This document shows, piece by piece, positions 17,191-24,816 of a stretch of 57,208 nt of DNA (position 1 is its first letter; each line of letters starts with the position of its first letter). A program made the position numbers and the translations under genes. This stretch comes from Acidobacteriota bacterium. Its GTDB lineage: Bacteria > Acidobacteriota > Terriglobia > Terriglobales > Acidobacteriaceae. The notes beneath the pieces are model-generated. The model did not search any database. It saw nothing but the letters and a program-made list of their open reading frames with translations, and was not told where the DNA came from. The stretch spans positions 1-57,208 of the forward strand of contig JARLGJ010000052.1 in assembly GCA_031296105.1 (NCBI GenBank). The letters run 5' to 3'.

Positions 17191-18624
17191 GTGCGCCGTC
17201 TTCTTTTTGCATTTACCGCAATGTTTTCGCTGCTTGCGCTTTCCGTGCCGTCTTTCGCGCAGAGCGCGACGCCCGCGGGCGCTACCGCCAAGCCCGCCGC
17301 CGCGCGCCATACGCTGCTGGCGTTGGACGACGAACTGCAATCGCTGGCCGCGCGCGTCGGCTCTTCGGTGGTCACCATTGAAGTGAATGGCCTGGCCCCG
17401 GTGGACGATCAGGCGACGCACCAGACCACCTACATCGCCAAAGAGCAGGGCGTGGGTTCGGGCGTCATTCTGGACGCCTCGGGCTACATTGTCACCAACG
17501 CGCACGTGGTGGAGCACGCAACCTCGGTGTACGTGCTGATCTTCCGCCATCGTGACGCGTCCAAGCGTGAAGATGCCGAGCGTCTGCCTGCCCGCATCCT
17601 GGGGCGCGACACTCTCACCGACCTGGCGTTGCTCAAGGTGGACGCCACGGATCTTCCCGTGCTGCCGCTGGCGGACTCCGACAAGGTTCGCGTGGGGCAG
17701 TTGGCGCTGGCCTTCGGCAGCCCCCTGGGACTGGAGAACACGGTGACCATGGGCGTCATCAGCTCTACCCAACGCCAGTTGAGTGATTCCGTTCCTCTTC
17801 TCTACCTGCAAACCGACGCTGCCATCAACCCCGGCAACTCCGGAGGCCCTCTGGTCAATGTGGACGGCCAGGTGATTGGCATGAACTCGATGATCGTCTC
17901 GCAGTCCGGCGGCAGCGAAGGCATGGGGTTCTCCATTCCGGCGAACACCATCCGCTACGTGTACGATCAGCTTCGCCTTTACGGACGGGTGCGCCGCGGA
18001 TTGCTGGGCGTGATTCTGCGCGGCATCGATCCTGCCCTGGCCAGTGGGCTGGGGTTGCCGCAGCAGAGCGGGATCATTCTGGAGGACGTGACCCCCGGCG
18101 GGCCGGCTGATCGCGCGGGACTGCGTCCGGGCGACATTGTTTTGTCGGTGGATGGCAAGAGCTACTCCGATCCGCGCCGGCTTACCGCGGTGCTCTTCCA
18201 GCGCCCCATTGGCGATAACGTCGCCTTCCGCGTGCTGCGCAACGGCAAGGAAGAAACGCATGTGCCGGCCATCGCCGAGCGGCCGGGCGATCCGGAAAGC
18301 GTCCTCGATCCCACGCAGTCGGAGGCCAACATCGTGGCCAAGCTCGGAGTGGTTGCCATTGCCGTGGACACCTCGGTGGCGCAACTGATTCCGCCCATGC
18401 GCCTGCCGGGAGGCATCCTCATCACCGCCCTCACCGCCGGCGGCAACGGAGCGGCCTTCGGCTTGCGCGCGGGAGATATTATCCATGCCGTGAACAAGCA
18501 GCCGACCAATACCATGGACGCGCTGCGCTCGGCGCTGGCGGTGCTCAAGCCGGGCGATACCGCGGTGCTCAGTATGGAGCGCGGAGGCCAGTTGAATTAC
18601 ATCGTCTTCCGCAATCCGGATTAA
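17191..18624 (+). CDS. HtrA/DegP-family serine protease with two PDZ domains
   Basis: A 477-residue exported trypsin-like protease for periplasmic protein quality control. GTG 17191 follows GAGAGG. The signal peptide ends near residue 23 (PSFAQS). The catalytic triad is visible: His105 in VTNAHVV, Asp144 in TLTDLALLKV and Ser217 in INPGNSGGPL. The first PDZ domain spans about residues 265-350 (GIILEDVTPGGPADRAGLRPGD) and a second about 375-475 (GGILITALTAGG, LRAGDIIHAVN). It is divergent from the peroxiredoxin gene, with only 141 bases between. Placement close to the TamB operon fits an envelope stress role, but nothing shows direct coupling. Confidence 0.93.
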   Translation: MRRLLFAFTAMFSLLALSVPSFAQSATPAGATAKPAAARHTLLALDDELQSLAARVGSSVVTIEVNGLAPVDDQATHQTTYIAKEQGVGSGVILDASGYIVTNAHVVEHATSVYVLIFRHRDASKREDAERLPARILGRDTLTDLALLKVDATDLPVLPLADSDKVRVGQLALAFGSPLGLENTVTMGVISSTQRQLSDSVPLLYLQTDAAINPGNSGGPLVNVDGQVIGMNSMIVSQSGGSEGMGFSIPANTIRYVYDQLRLYGRVRRGLLGVILRGIDPALASGLGLPQQSGIILEDVTPGGPADRAGLRPGDIVLSVDGKSYSDPRRLTAVLFQRPIGDNVAFRVLRNGKEETHVPAIAERPGDPESVLDPTQSEANIVAKLGVVAIAVDTSVAQLIPPMRLPGGILITALTAGGNGAAFGLRAGDIIHAVNKQPTNTMDALRSALAVLKPGDTAVLSMERGGQLNYIVFRNPD

Positions 18625-18698
18625 CCCGGGCGCTGCGAGAGCCGTAGAGTAAGATCGTTCGTTCAATGCAAGCAGGGAAGAGAACAAGAGGAGATGCC

Positions 18699-19694
18699 AT
18701 GCGTGCCTGGTTGATGGATGCCTACGAAGGAGTGGATAAACTGCGCCTCACGGAAGTTGCCGACCCGGAGCCGGCCGCGGGGCAGGCCGTGCTCAAGATC
18801 CTATATGCAGCCTTGAATCCCGCGGATGCCTTCCTCGCCCTGGCGCAATATCCAGCCAAGCCGAAGTTCCCGCACATTCTGGGGCGTGACGGCGTGGGCG
18901 TGGTCGAAGCCGTGGGCGCGGGCGTAACCGCGGTAAAGCCCGGCGACACGGTGGCCATTCTGCGCGGCGATACCGGCGTAGACGACTGGGGAACGCTGGC
19001 GCAAAAGGTGGCCGTCAACGCCGCACAGCTTGTGCCGGTGCCGCAAGGCTGGTCGCTGCAAGAGTCCGCGGGCGCGGCGCTGGTGTACCTGACGGCATGG
19101 CAGGCCATCACGCAGTGGAGCGAACCGGCCGCACCGCCCAAGGAAGGATCGGTGCTGCTGGTCACCGGCGCATCGGGCGGAGTTGGCTCGGCCAGCGTGC
19201 TGCTCGGCAAATCGCTGGGCCTCACCGTGGTGGCGCTCTCGCGCAGCGCCAAGAAGGCTGAGCAACTGAAAGCTCTGGGCGCCGACTTTGTCTTCGATCC
19301 CACGCTGCCCAGTCTGCGCAAGCAGGTGCTGGCCGCGCTGGCGCCGCGCCGTGTGGATCTGGTTGTGGACAGTGTTGCCGGGCCGCTCTTCAGCGAACTG
19401 GTGAACATGCTCGCGTTCGGTGGACGCATCAGCGTGGTGGGACGCAGCGGCGGCACGGTGCCGGATTTCAACACGGCCACATTGTTCTTCCGCCGCAATC
19501 GTATCGGTGGCATCGCCGTCAGTCACTACACTTCCGAAGAGGCCCACGAGGCGTGGAACGGAATCGTCACGCGGCTGAACGCCATGGGCAAGCGTCCCGT
19601 GGTGGACCAGGTGTTTGCCTTCGAGGACGTGAAGCAGGCCTTTGCCCGCCTGGCAGAAGGCCCCATGGGCAAAGTGCTGGTGAAGGTGGGATAA
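18699..19694 (+). CDS. Zinc-independent quinone oxidoreductase-like MDR family enzyme
   Basis: A 331-residue medium-chain dehydrogenase/reductase, expected to use NADPH to reduce quinones or enones in the cytoplasm. The GroES-like N-terminal domain has LGRDGVGVVEAVGAGV (about 68-83), followed by the Rossmann domain with LVTGASGGVGSASVLLGKSLG near 150. The Cys and His ligands of the catalytic and structural zincs in alcohol dehydrogenases are absent, which puts it in the QOR/MECR branch. The ATG at 18699 has AGGAG at 18690-18694; the longer frame from 18666 only adds leader sequence. A palindromic terminator follows. The specific substrate is not evident. Confidence 0.85.
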   Translation: MRAWLMDAYEGVDKLRLTEVADPEPAAGQAVLKILYAALNPADAFLALAQYPAKPKFPHILGRDGVGVVEAVGAGVTAVKPGDTVAILRGDTGVDDWGTLAQKVAVNAAQLVPVPQGWSLQESAGAALVYLTAWQAITQWSEPAAPPKEGSVLLVTGASGGVGSASVLLGKSLGLTVVALSRSAKKAEQLKALGADFVFDPTLPSLRKQVLAALAPRRVDLVVDSVAGPLFSELVNMLAFGGRISVVGRSGGTVPDFNTATLFFRRNRIGGIAVSHYTSEEAHEAWNGIVTRLNAMGKRPVVDQVFAFEDVKQAFARLAEGPMGKVLVKVG

Positions 19695-19722
19695 GCGCGA
19701 ACGGAATTGGAAGACGCAGCAA

Positions 19723-19750
19723 ATAAGGGAAGCCCGCGGGCTTCCCTTAT
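19723..19750. terminator. Palindromic bidirectional terminator
   Basis: A perfect 28-bp palindrome, arm ATAAGGGAAGCCCG, centred between convergent genes ending at 19694 and 19777. The A-rich and T-rich ends make it plausible as a terminator on both strands. Confidence 0.8.
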
Positions 19751-19776
19751 GATTTTCTTCGGCAGCCTCCGGCGTT

Positions 19777-20502
19777 TTACAGCAGCTTGCGTCCCAGCAC
19801 CGTACCGGCCAGCAGCAAGCCACCACCGATGACCAGCAACACGGTGGGCGGTTCGGGCACTACGGGTGGCTGTGAGCTGCTGCTCGTCGTGCCGCAGCAC
19901 CAGACGGTGGGCGGCGTGGAAATGCCATGCGGCTGCGCGCCGTTGTTGCGCGCAATCTGTTCGTTGGGCAGCGTTGGCGGCAGAATGTTGGGCGGCTCCA
20001 GAGAGGGCAGGCCGCTATCCATGGCGATGTCCGGCGGCGGAACGTCTGGCGGCAGGACCGCGGTGGGCAAGGGCTCGGGCTTCTTTACTTCAATGCGGTT
20101 GCCGCAGCGCGCGCGCACCATGTGCTTGCCGTCGGTCAGTACCAGCTCATTGGCGGGAATCATGACCGCGTGGCTGGTCCAGCGCACATCGTTGCCCTTG
20201 CGATAGGAGACGAAGGCCTGCATGGGCTGCTTCAGGCGGGTAAACCACATGCGCTCCGGCTGCAAACCCTCGTAGTGCTTGCGCACCACGTCGTCCTTGG
20301 CCATGGAGTCCGCCAGCTCATGCTCGTCCATCACGCCACCGGGAATAACCGAGTAGGGAAAGATCTGCCGCGCCGCACGGAAGGTGAGCTTCGGCGGTGT
20401 TACGTCCAATGTTTCCGTCTGCAACCGCCTCCAGATCTTGTAGCCAAGAATTCCCTGGAGTCCGAGGCACAGGAACAACAGCACGTAAATCGTCTTTTTC
20501 AT
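19777..20502 (-). CDS. PEP-CTERM sorting domain protein with Pro-rich region
   Basis: A 241-residue protein ending in a clear PEP-CTERM tripartite signal: VVPEPPTVLLVIGG, a single hydrophobic helix, and basic RKLL at the very end. This is the signal processed by exosortases such as the XrtA encoded at 41218. An N-terminal hydrophobic segment (TIYVLLFLCLGLQGIL) can be a signal peptide or anchor. The middle contains aromatic/basic beta-like sequence (residues 40-140), then a Pro-rich stretch (150-200) and WCCGTTSSSSQP just before the signal. ATG 20502 is preceded by CGGAGG; the GTG two codons earlier is too close to it. It lies 68 bases downstream of the sigma-54 regulator gene, on the same strand. 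Function of the mature protein is unknown. Confidence 0.82.
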   Translation of the reverse strand: MKKTIYVLLFLCLGLQGILGYKIWRRLQTETLDVTPPKLTFRAARQIFPYSVIPGGVMDEHELADSMAKDDVVRKHYEGLQPERMWFTRLKQPMQAFVSYRKGNDVRWTSHAVMIPANELVLTDGKHMVRARCGNRIEVKKPEPLPTAVLPPDVPPPDIAMDSGLPSLEPPNILPPTLPNEQIARNNGAQPHGISTPPTVWCCGTTSSSSQPPVVPEPPTVLLVIGGGLLLAGTVLGRKLL

Positions 20503-20570
20503 ATGCACATCCTCCGCCGCATCTTGCGCGGCGGCCCACCCACAGGCAGGTCAAGAAGGCCGATCATTAC

Positions 20571-22040
20571 CTACGGCACGCGAATGTTGCGACGGTTCTC
20601 GCGGACAGCGGCTGGATCCCCGGCGGCAATACGATGGGATGCCGTTGCGCTTGTGGCGCACGGAGGCACTTTTTCCCTTGGAGAAATGATACCGTATTGC
20701 CGCGATTTGTAAATAAGGGCCTTGTAGCAGATGCCCAGCATTGCCGCGGCATCCTTCCGCTTCCAGCGCGTCTTTTCCAGGGCGTCGCGAATCGCTTCCG
20801 CCTCGGCTTCTCCCTTTAAACGGCGCACGATCTTCTTCAGGTCGCTGGCCGCAGCCGCTGGCGGAGCGCTGCTCCCCGTCTTTTGAATCGCCGGTGTGGG
20901 CCCATTGGGTGCGGCGATGAGCGTCTCGTCTCCCAGCACGAGATAGCGTTTAACCACGTTGTACAACTCACGGACGTTGCCCGGCCAGTCGTGCTGCATC
21001 ATCGCCCGCTGCAGCGAATCGCTGAGTGGGCGAACCGGCTGGCGGTGCAGGTTGGCCATCCGCTTCATGAACTGCCGGAACATCGGCACCAGCTCCTCGC
21101 GGCGCTCGCGCAGCGGAGGAATGTGCAAATGGAAGGCACTGAGGCGGTAGTATAAATCCAGGCGGAAACGGCCCTGCTCCACCGCTGTTTTCACATCCAC
21201 GTTGGTGGCGGCCAGGATGCGCACGTTCACCGTCACCGGAGCCTTGCCGCCCAGGCGGAAGTAGCGCTGCTCCTGCAACACCTGCAACAGCTTGGCTTGC
21301 AGCCGCGGCGGCATTTCGCCGATCTCGTCCAGCAGAATCGTGCCCCGGTCGCACTGCTCAAAGTAGCCAGGCTTGCCGGTGGTGGCGCCGGTAAAGGCGC
21401 CGGCATCGTAGCCGAAGAGCTCGCTTTCCAGGAGATCCTCGGGGATGGCCGCGCAGTTGATCTTCAAGAATCGGCGAGCGGAGCGCTCCGAGTGACGGTG
21501 CAGCAGTTGCGCCGCAACCTCTTTGCCGGTGCCGCTTTCGCCCGTGATCAGCACCGGCATGTCAATGGGCGCGATCCGCTGCACCTGCTCGTAGAGCTTC
21601 ATCATCGCCGGCGATGCGGCCAGAAAGAAGTTGCTGCCATCCAGCTCCTCGCAGAGCACGCCGGGGTCGGCCGTCTCCTCCTCGGCAACGTAGCGGCGCA
21701 CGGCGTCCAGCAGCAGCTCTTCGTCGATCGGCTTGGCCAGGTAGTCGGCCGCGCCCAGCTTCATGGCCTGCACAATTCCCGCGGGATCGTGCTGTTGGGA
21801 GAACATGAGCACCTTGGCCTCCGGCGCAAGGGACAGGATGCGCTGTAACGCCTCCAGCCCGTCCATGTCCGGCAGGCGCTTGTCGAGCAATACGACTTCC
21901 GGCGCCGGCAGCATCTGCATCTCGTCCAGGGCGGCGGCGCCACTGACGGCGCTGCGCACGCTAAAGCCCTCGGATTCCAGCAGGTTGCGCACGTAGCGCA
22001 TCATCATCGGATCGTCGTCAACCACTAGAACTCTGGCCAT
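20571..22040 (-). CDS. Sigma-54-dependent response regulator (PrsR-like, NtrC family)
   Basis: A 489-residue activator. The receiver domain (1-120) has the acidic pair DDD at 8-10, phospho-acceptor Asp53 (VVLLDKRLPDMDG) and Lys103. The AAA+ domain has Walker A GESGTGKE (167-174), the sigma-54-contact loop GAFTGA (214-219), and Walker B GTILLDEIGE (233-242). A Fis-type helix-turn-helix follows (KDAAAMLGICYKALIYKSRQ). It should open RpoN promoters when phosphorylated. Beyond the HTH the chain has an unusual extra tail of about 35 residues. It starts 2 bases after the stop of the HATPase gene, with AGGAG inside that gene, so the two are translationally coupled. In XrtA systems the comparable pair is PrsK-PrsR. 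Confidence 0.92.
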   Translation of the reverse strand: MARVLVVDDDPMMMRYVRNLLESEGFSVRSAVSGAAALDEMQMLPAPEVVLLDKRLPDMDGLEALQRILSLAPEAKVLMFSQQHDPAGIVQAMKLGAADYLAKPIDEELLLDAVRRYVAEEETADPGVLCEELDGSNFFLAASPAMMKLYEQVQRIAPIDMPVLITGESGTGKEVAAQLLHRHSERSARRFLKINCAAIPEDLLESELFGYDAGAFTGATTGKPGYFEQCDRGTILLDEIGEMPPRLQAKLLQVLQEQRYFRLGGKAPVTVNVRILAATNVDVKTAVEQGRFRLDLYYRLSAFHLHIPPLRERREELVPMFRQFMKRMANLHRQPVRPLSDSLQRAMMQHDWPGNVRELYNVVKRYLVLGDETLIAAPNGPTPAIQKTGSSAPPAAAASDLKKIVRRLKGEAEAEAIRDALEKTRWKRKDAAAMLGICYKALIYKSRQYGIISPREKVPPCATSATASHRIAAGDPAAVRENRRNIRVP

Positions 22041-22042
22041 CG

Positions 22043-22651
22043 TTATAACTCCTCGCCTTCATCCAGGAAGACGCCTTCGGTGGGTGCCACAAAGGGCAGA
22101 TAGAAGCAGAAGCGGCTGCCTTCTCCCGTCTTGCTTTCCACCCAGATCTTGCCGCCGTGAGCCATCACGATCTTGCGTGAGACCACCAGGCTCCTCCCCG
22201 TAGGTCCGGCCTCCTCGTTGCTGCCGCCATCGTCGAAGATCCTCTGCAACTCCAGCGCGTCCATGCCGCAGCCTGTATCGGCCACCACGATCTTCACGCA
22301 GTTGGGCGCCATCGGCTTGTTGCTGCCATGCGAGAAAGCCTGGCGGAACTTCTGATTGCGCCGCTCCCAGAACTCGGGAGCCACCGAGATCGTCACCATG
22401 CCGCCCGCAGCCGTAAAGCGCCGGGCATTCTCCAGGAGATTCAACAGGACCCGCCGGATCAGACGCGCGTCATACGGAACCCGCAGGGGCCCATCCCAGG
22501 ACTGCACCTCAAAGGTGACCTGGGCATCCTGAAACTCCGGACGCATCAGCGAATACGCGTCCAGAAGGCATTTCCGGATGTCTGTCTTCTTTAATACGGG
22601 TTTCCATTCGTATTCCCCACCGGGGCGGGGATCCGAGACCAAAAGACGCAC
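22043..22651 (-). CDS. Stand-alone histidine-kinase ATPase (HATPase_c) domain protein
   Basis: A 202-residue protein that is only the catalytic domain of a sensor kinase: N box LLNLLENARRF (about 70-80), G1 box VVADTGCGMD, and G2-like TGRSLVVSRKIVMAHGGKIW followed by GSRFCFYLPF. The dimerisation/phospho-acceptor His (H box) and any sensor domain are missing. GTG 22651 has AGGAG six bases upstream, and the in-frame sequence further upstream does not encode a kinase, so the short form looks like the real gene rather than a wrong start. It could be a remnant of PrsK, or it could act on a separate H-box partner. The regulator gene follows at once. Confidence 0.8.
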   Translation of the reverse strand: MRLLVSDPRPGGEYEWKPVLKKTDIRKCLLDAYSLMRPEFQDAQVTFEVQSWDGPLRVPYDARLIRRVLLNLLENARRFTAAGGMVTISVAPEFWERRNQKFRQAFSHGSNKPMAPNCVKIVVADTGCGMDALELQRIFDDGGSNEEAGPTGRSLVVSRKIVMAHGGKIWVESKTGEGSRFCFYLPFVAPTEGVFLDEGEEL

Positions 22652-23161
22652 ACTCGCTCCTCATGTTGCAGCCTCCGGAAGCCTTTTTCCGGCGGTTGCT
22701 GCGTTCTGCGGCCCCCAACTTCAGGCCTGCTACCGTCATCTGCATCCAGATGGGGCCATTGCCGCTGTGCTCTCGAAACTACGCATTGCACCGGAACAGC
22801 GGCGCAGGACGTTTTCGTTGTCGTTTCTCACCTGGCGAACCGGGCTTGCAACGTCGTTCACCCAGCCCGGACGGCAAGAGATTGCACACACCAAAAGCAC
22901 CAATTTCGTGTTGATCGTACAACGAAAGGACAATGCTGTATTCGCGTCAATATGAACTTTCGTGCACTTCAGTAACCACGTTTGTGAACGGAAAGTACTT
23001 TCCCATTTCGAGGAATTCCGTTCCACGTCAGCAAAATACCGTAATCTGTTTTTCGTAAGCCAAATTGCGTGGATGGTTTGGAATCAATCTGTTAGCTTCG
23101 GGGTAAGTGATTTGCCCGAGTCCGCCGGATTGGTATCTGGCTTGCACATCCTGACCCTGTC
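22652..23161. promoter_or_regulatory. 510-bp divergent control region, AT-rich in its right half
   Basis: No protein-like frame is seen. The right half (about 22880-23120) is clearly richer in A+T than the rest of the window. It holds a perfect 14-bp palindrome GGAAAGTACTTTCC (22990-23003), GGAATTCC (23013-23020), and a loose inverted pair GTTG...CAAC (22912-22925). These are candidate binding sites for the two Fis-type regulators that flank it. I found no convincing TGGCAC-N5-TTGC sigma-54 promoter. Confidence 0.5.
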
Positions 23162-24136
23162 ATGGCACAACGTGCGAAACATATCGACGGTTGCAGAGAG
23201 CCGGTTCCGCCGGATTCTCTGATTTTTGGCGCTTCTGCGGCGATGGCGCTTGTGCGGCGGAATCTGCTTAAGGTAGCCGAGACCAATCTCCCTGTTTTGC
23301 TGGAGGGAGAAAGTGGAACCGGTAAAGAAGTACTCTGCAAGTTCCTGCATACTCATTCAGCCTGGGGACAGGGGCCGCTGCTCAAGGTGAGCTGTCCGGC
23401 GGTTCCGGCAACCGTTCCGGCCGAGGAGTTGTTCGGCCTGCAGGAAGCGCAGGCGATGTCCTGCGGAACGCTGTTTCTGGACGAGGTCGGCGAACTGGAT
23501 GCCACTTTGCAGGGCAAGTTGTTGCAGATGCTGCAAGACGGCCACTTGCAGGCCACGGACTCCAGCCGCGGCGTGCTGCGTGTGATCTGCTCCACTAGCC
23601 GTCGTCTGCATAATGAGGTTGCCGCCGGACGCTTCCGCCAGGATCTTTATTACCGCATCAGCGGCTTGGCCGTGCGCTTGCCCTCATTGCGCGAGCGCCT
23701 GGAGGATCTCGATTCTCTGGTGGAGTACTTCATTGGTCTATACAATGGGCTCTACGGCCGCACGGCTTCGCCGCTTTCCCCGGCCGCACTCAGTCTGATG
23801 ACCGCGCAACCCTGGAGCGGCAACATCCGCGAACTGGAGAATTTGATTCGCCGCTACGTCATCGTGGGCAGCGAAGAAGATCTGCTTGCGGAGTTGGGCG
23901 GCGCGGCCGCGGGGGCTATGTCTGCCTCCAGTTCCGGACTCTCTCTCAGCCAGATGACGCGCAACGCCACCCGCCTGATGGAGAGCCGCATCATCCTGGA
24001 CACGCTGCGCGCCAATCAGTGGAACCGGCGCCGCACCGCGCGCGCCCTGAAGATCAGTTACCGATCGCTGATGTACAAGTTAAAACGAACCGGAATCCAG
24101 CACGGGGAATATACCGGAGCTGGCAGCACGAATTAG
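23162..24136 (+). CDS. AAA+ Fis-type regulator lacking the GAFTGA loop
   Basis: A 324-residue NtrC-like protein without a receiver domain. Walker A GESGTGKE is at 49-56 and Walker B GTLFLDEVGE at 102-111; the arginine-finger region (YYRISGLAVRLPSLRERLED) and a C-terminal Fis HTH (RRTARALKISYRSLMYKLKR) are intact. Between ELFG and Walker B there are only 9 residues, compared with 22 in the regulator at 20571: the whole GAFTGA loop that contacts sigma-54 is missing. It should therefore bind DNA and ATP but not open sigma-54 promoters by the usual mechanism, as in TyrR-type relatives. It heads the exopolysaccharide gene run and is probably its local regulator. Confidence 0.87.
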   Translation: MAQRAKHIDGCREPVPPDSLIFGASAAMALVRRNLLKVAETNLPVLLEGESGTGKEVLCKFLHTHSAWGQGPLLKVSCPAVPATVPAEELFGLQEAQAMSCGTLFLDEVGELDATLQGKLLQMLQDGHLQATDSSRGVLRVICSTSRRLHNEVAAGRFRQDLYYRISGLAVRLPSLRERLEDLDSLVEYFIGLYNGLYGRTASPLSPAALSLMTAQPWSGNIRELENLIRRYVIVGSEEDLLAELGGAAAGAMSASSSGLSLSQMTRNATRLMESRIILDTLRANQWNRRRTARALKISYRSLMYKLKRTGIQHGEYTGAGSTN

Positions 24137-24145
24137 GAGAATCCA

Positions 24146-24763
24146 GTGACGAAGCTCATTCGCATTTCCGCCGCAGTTCTTCTGGTCTTCCTGTGTGCCG
24201 CAACGCTGGCCTGGGGGCAGGCTGAGCCGGCCAAACCGGCCGCCGCGCCGTCTACTCCCGCCGCCGCCACCGCGGATGGCGATACCTACGTCATCGGCGA
24301 AAGCGATTTGCTCACCATCAACGTGTGGCATGAGCCGGACCTTTCGCGCGACCTGGCGGTGCGCACCGACGGCAAGATCACTCTGCCCCTGATCGGCGAA
24401 TTGCAGGCCAGCGGCCAGACCGTGGAGCAGCTGCGCCGCACCATCGCCGTCCAGTTGAAGAAGTACATGGAAGCGCCCGAGGTGACGGTGATCGTCAAGG
24501 AAGCGCGCAGCCAGTTCTTCACCATCGTCGGCATGGTGCAAAAGCCGGGCTCGTATCCTTTGACGCAGCGGCTGACGGTGATGGAAGGCCTTGCCATGGG
24601 CGGCGGCTTCAAGGACTTTGCCAAGAAGAAGAAGATTCTGGTGGTGCGCACCAAGCGCGATGGCACCACCGAGCGCCTGCCGTTCAATTACGAGGCCGCG
24701 GCCAACGGTGAACTGAAGCAGAACTTCGCGCTCGAACAGAAAGACATGATCGTGGTTCCGTAG
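24146..24763 (+). CDS. Polysaccharide export protein, Wza/EpsX-like (XrtA type)
   Basis: A 205-residue outer-membrane/periplasmic export protein. GTG 24146 has AGGAG at 24136-24140. A signal peptide (about 1-25) is followed by an Ala/Pro linker and the poly_export domain, YVIGESDLLTINVWHEPDLS and GKITLPLIGELQASGQT, then one SLBB-type domain, FFTIVGMVQKPGSYPL. It is shorter than Wza (379 residues), with no C-terminal barrel helix, typical of the short export proteins in XrtA loci. No consensus lipobox is seen, so lipid anchoring is uncertain. It should form or line the exit path for the polymer, with the beta-barrel encoded next. Confidence 0.87.
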   Translation: MTKLIRISAAVLLVFLCAATLAWGQAEPAKPAAAPSTPAAATADGDTYVIGESDLLTINVWHEPDLSRDLAVRTDGKITLPLIGELQASGQTVEQLRRTIAVQLKKYMEAPEVTVIVKEARSQFFTIVGMVQKPGSYPLTQRLTVMEGLAMGGGFKDFAKKKKILVVRTKRDGTTERLPFNYEAAANGELKQNFALEQKDMIVVP

Positions 24764-24816
24764 TTGTACTTGCATTTTTGCGATTGCGGCGCCGGTCGCC
24801 GCCTGAGGAGATTGTC

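Noticed and set aside
23163..23178. TGGCAC element as a sigma-54 promoter
   Set aside because: The -12 half (TTGC) is not at the right distance, and the element lies inside the start of the coding sequence.
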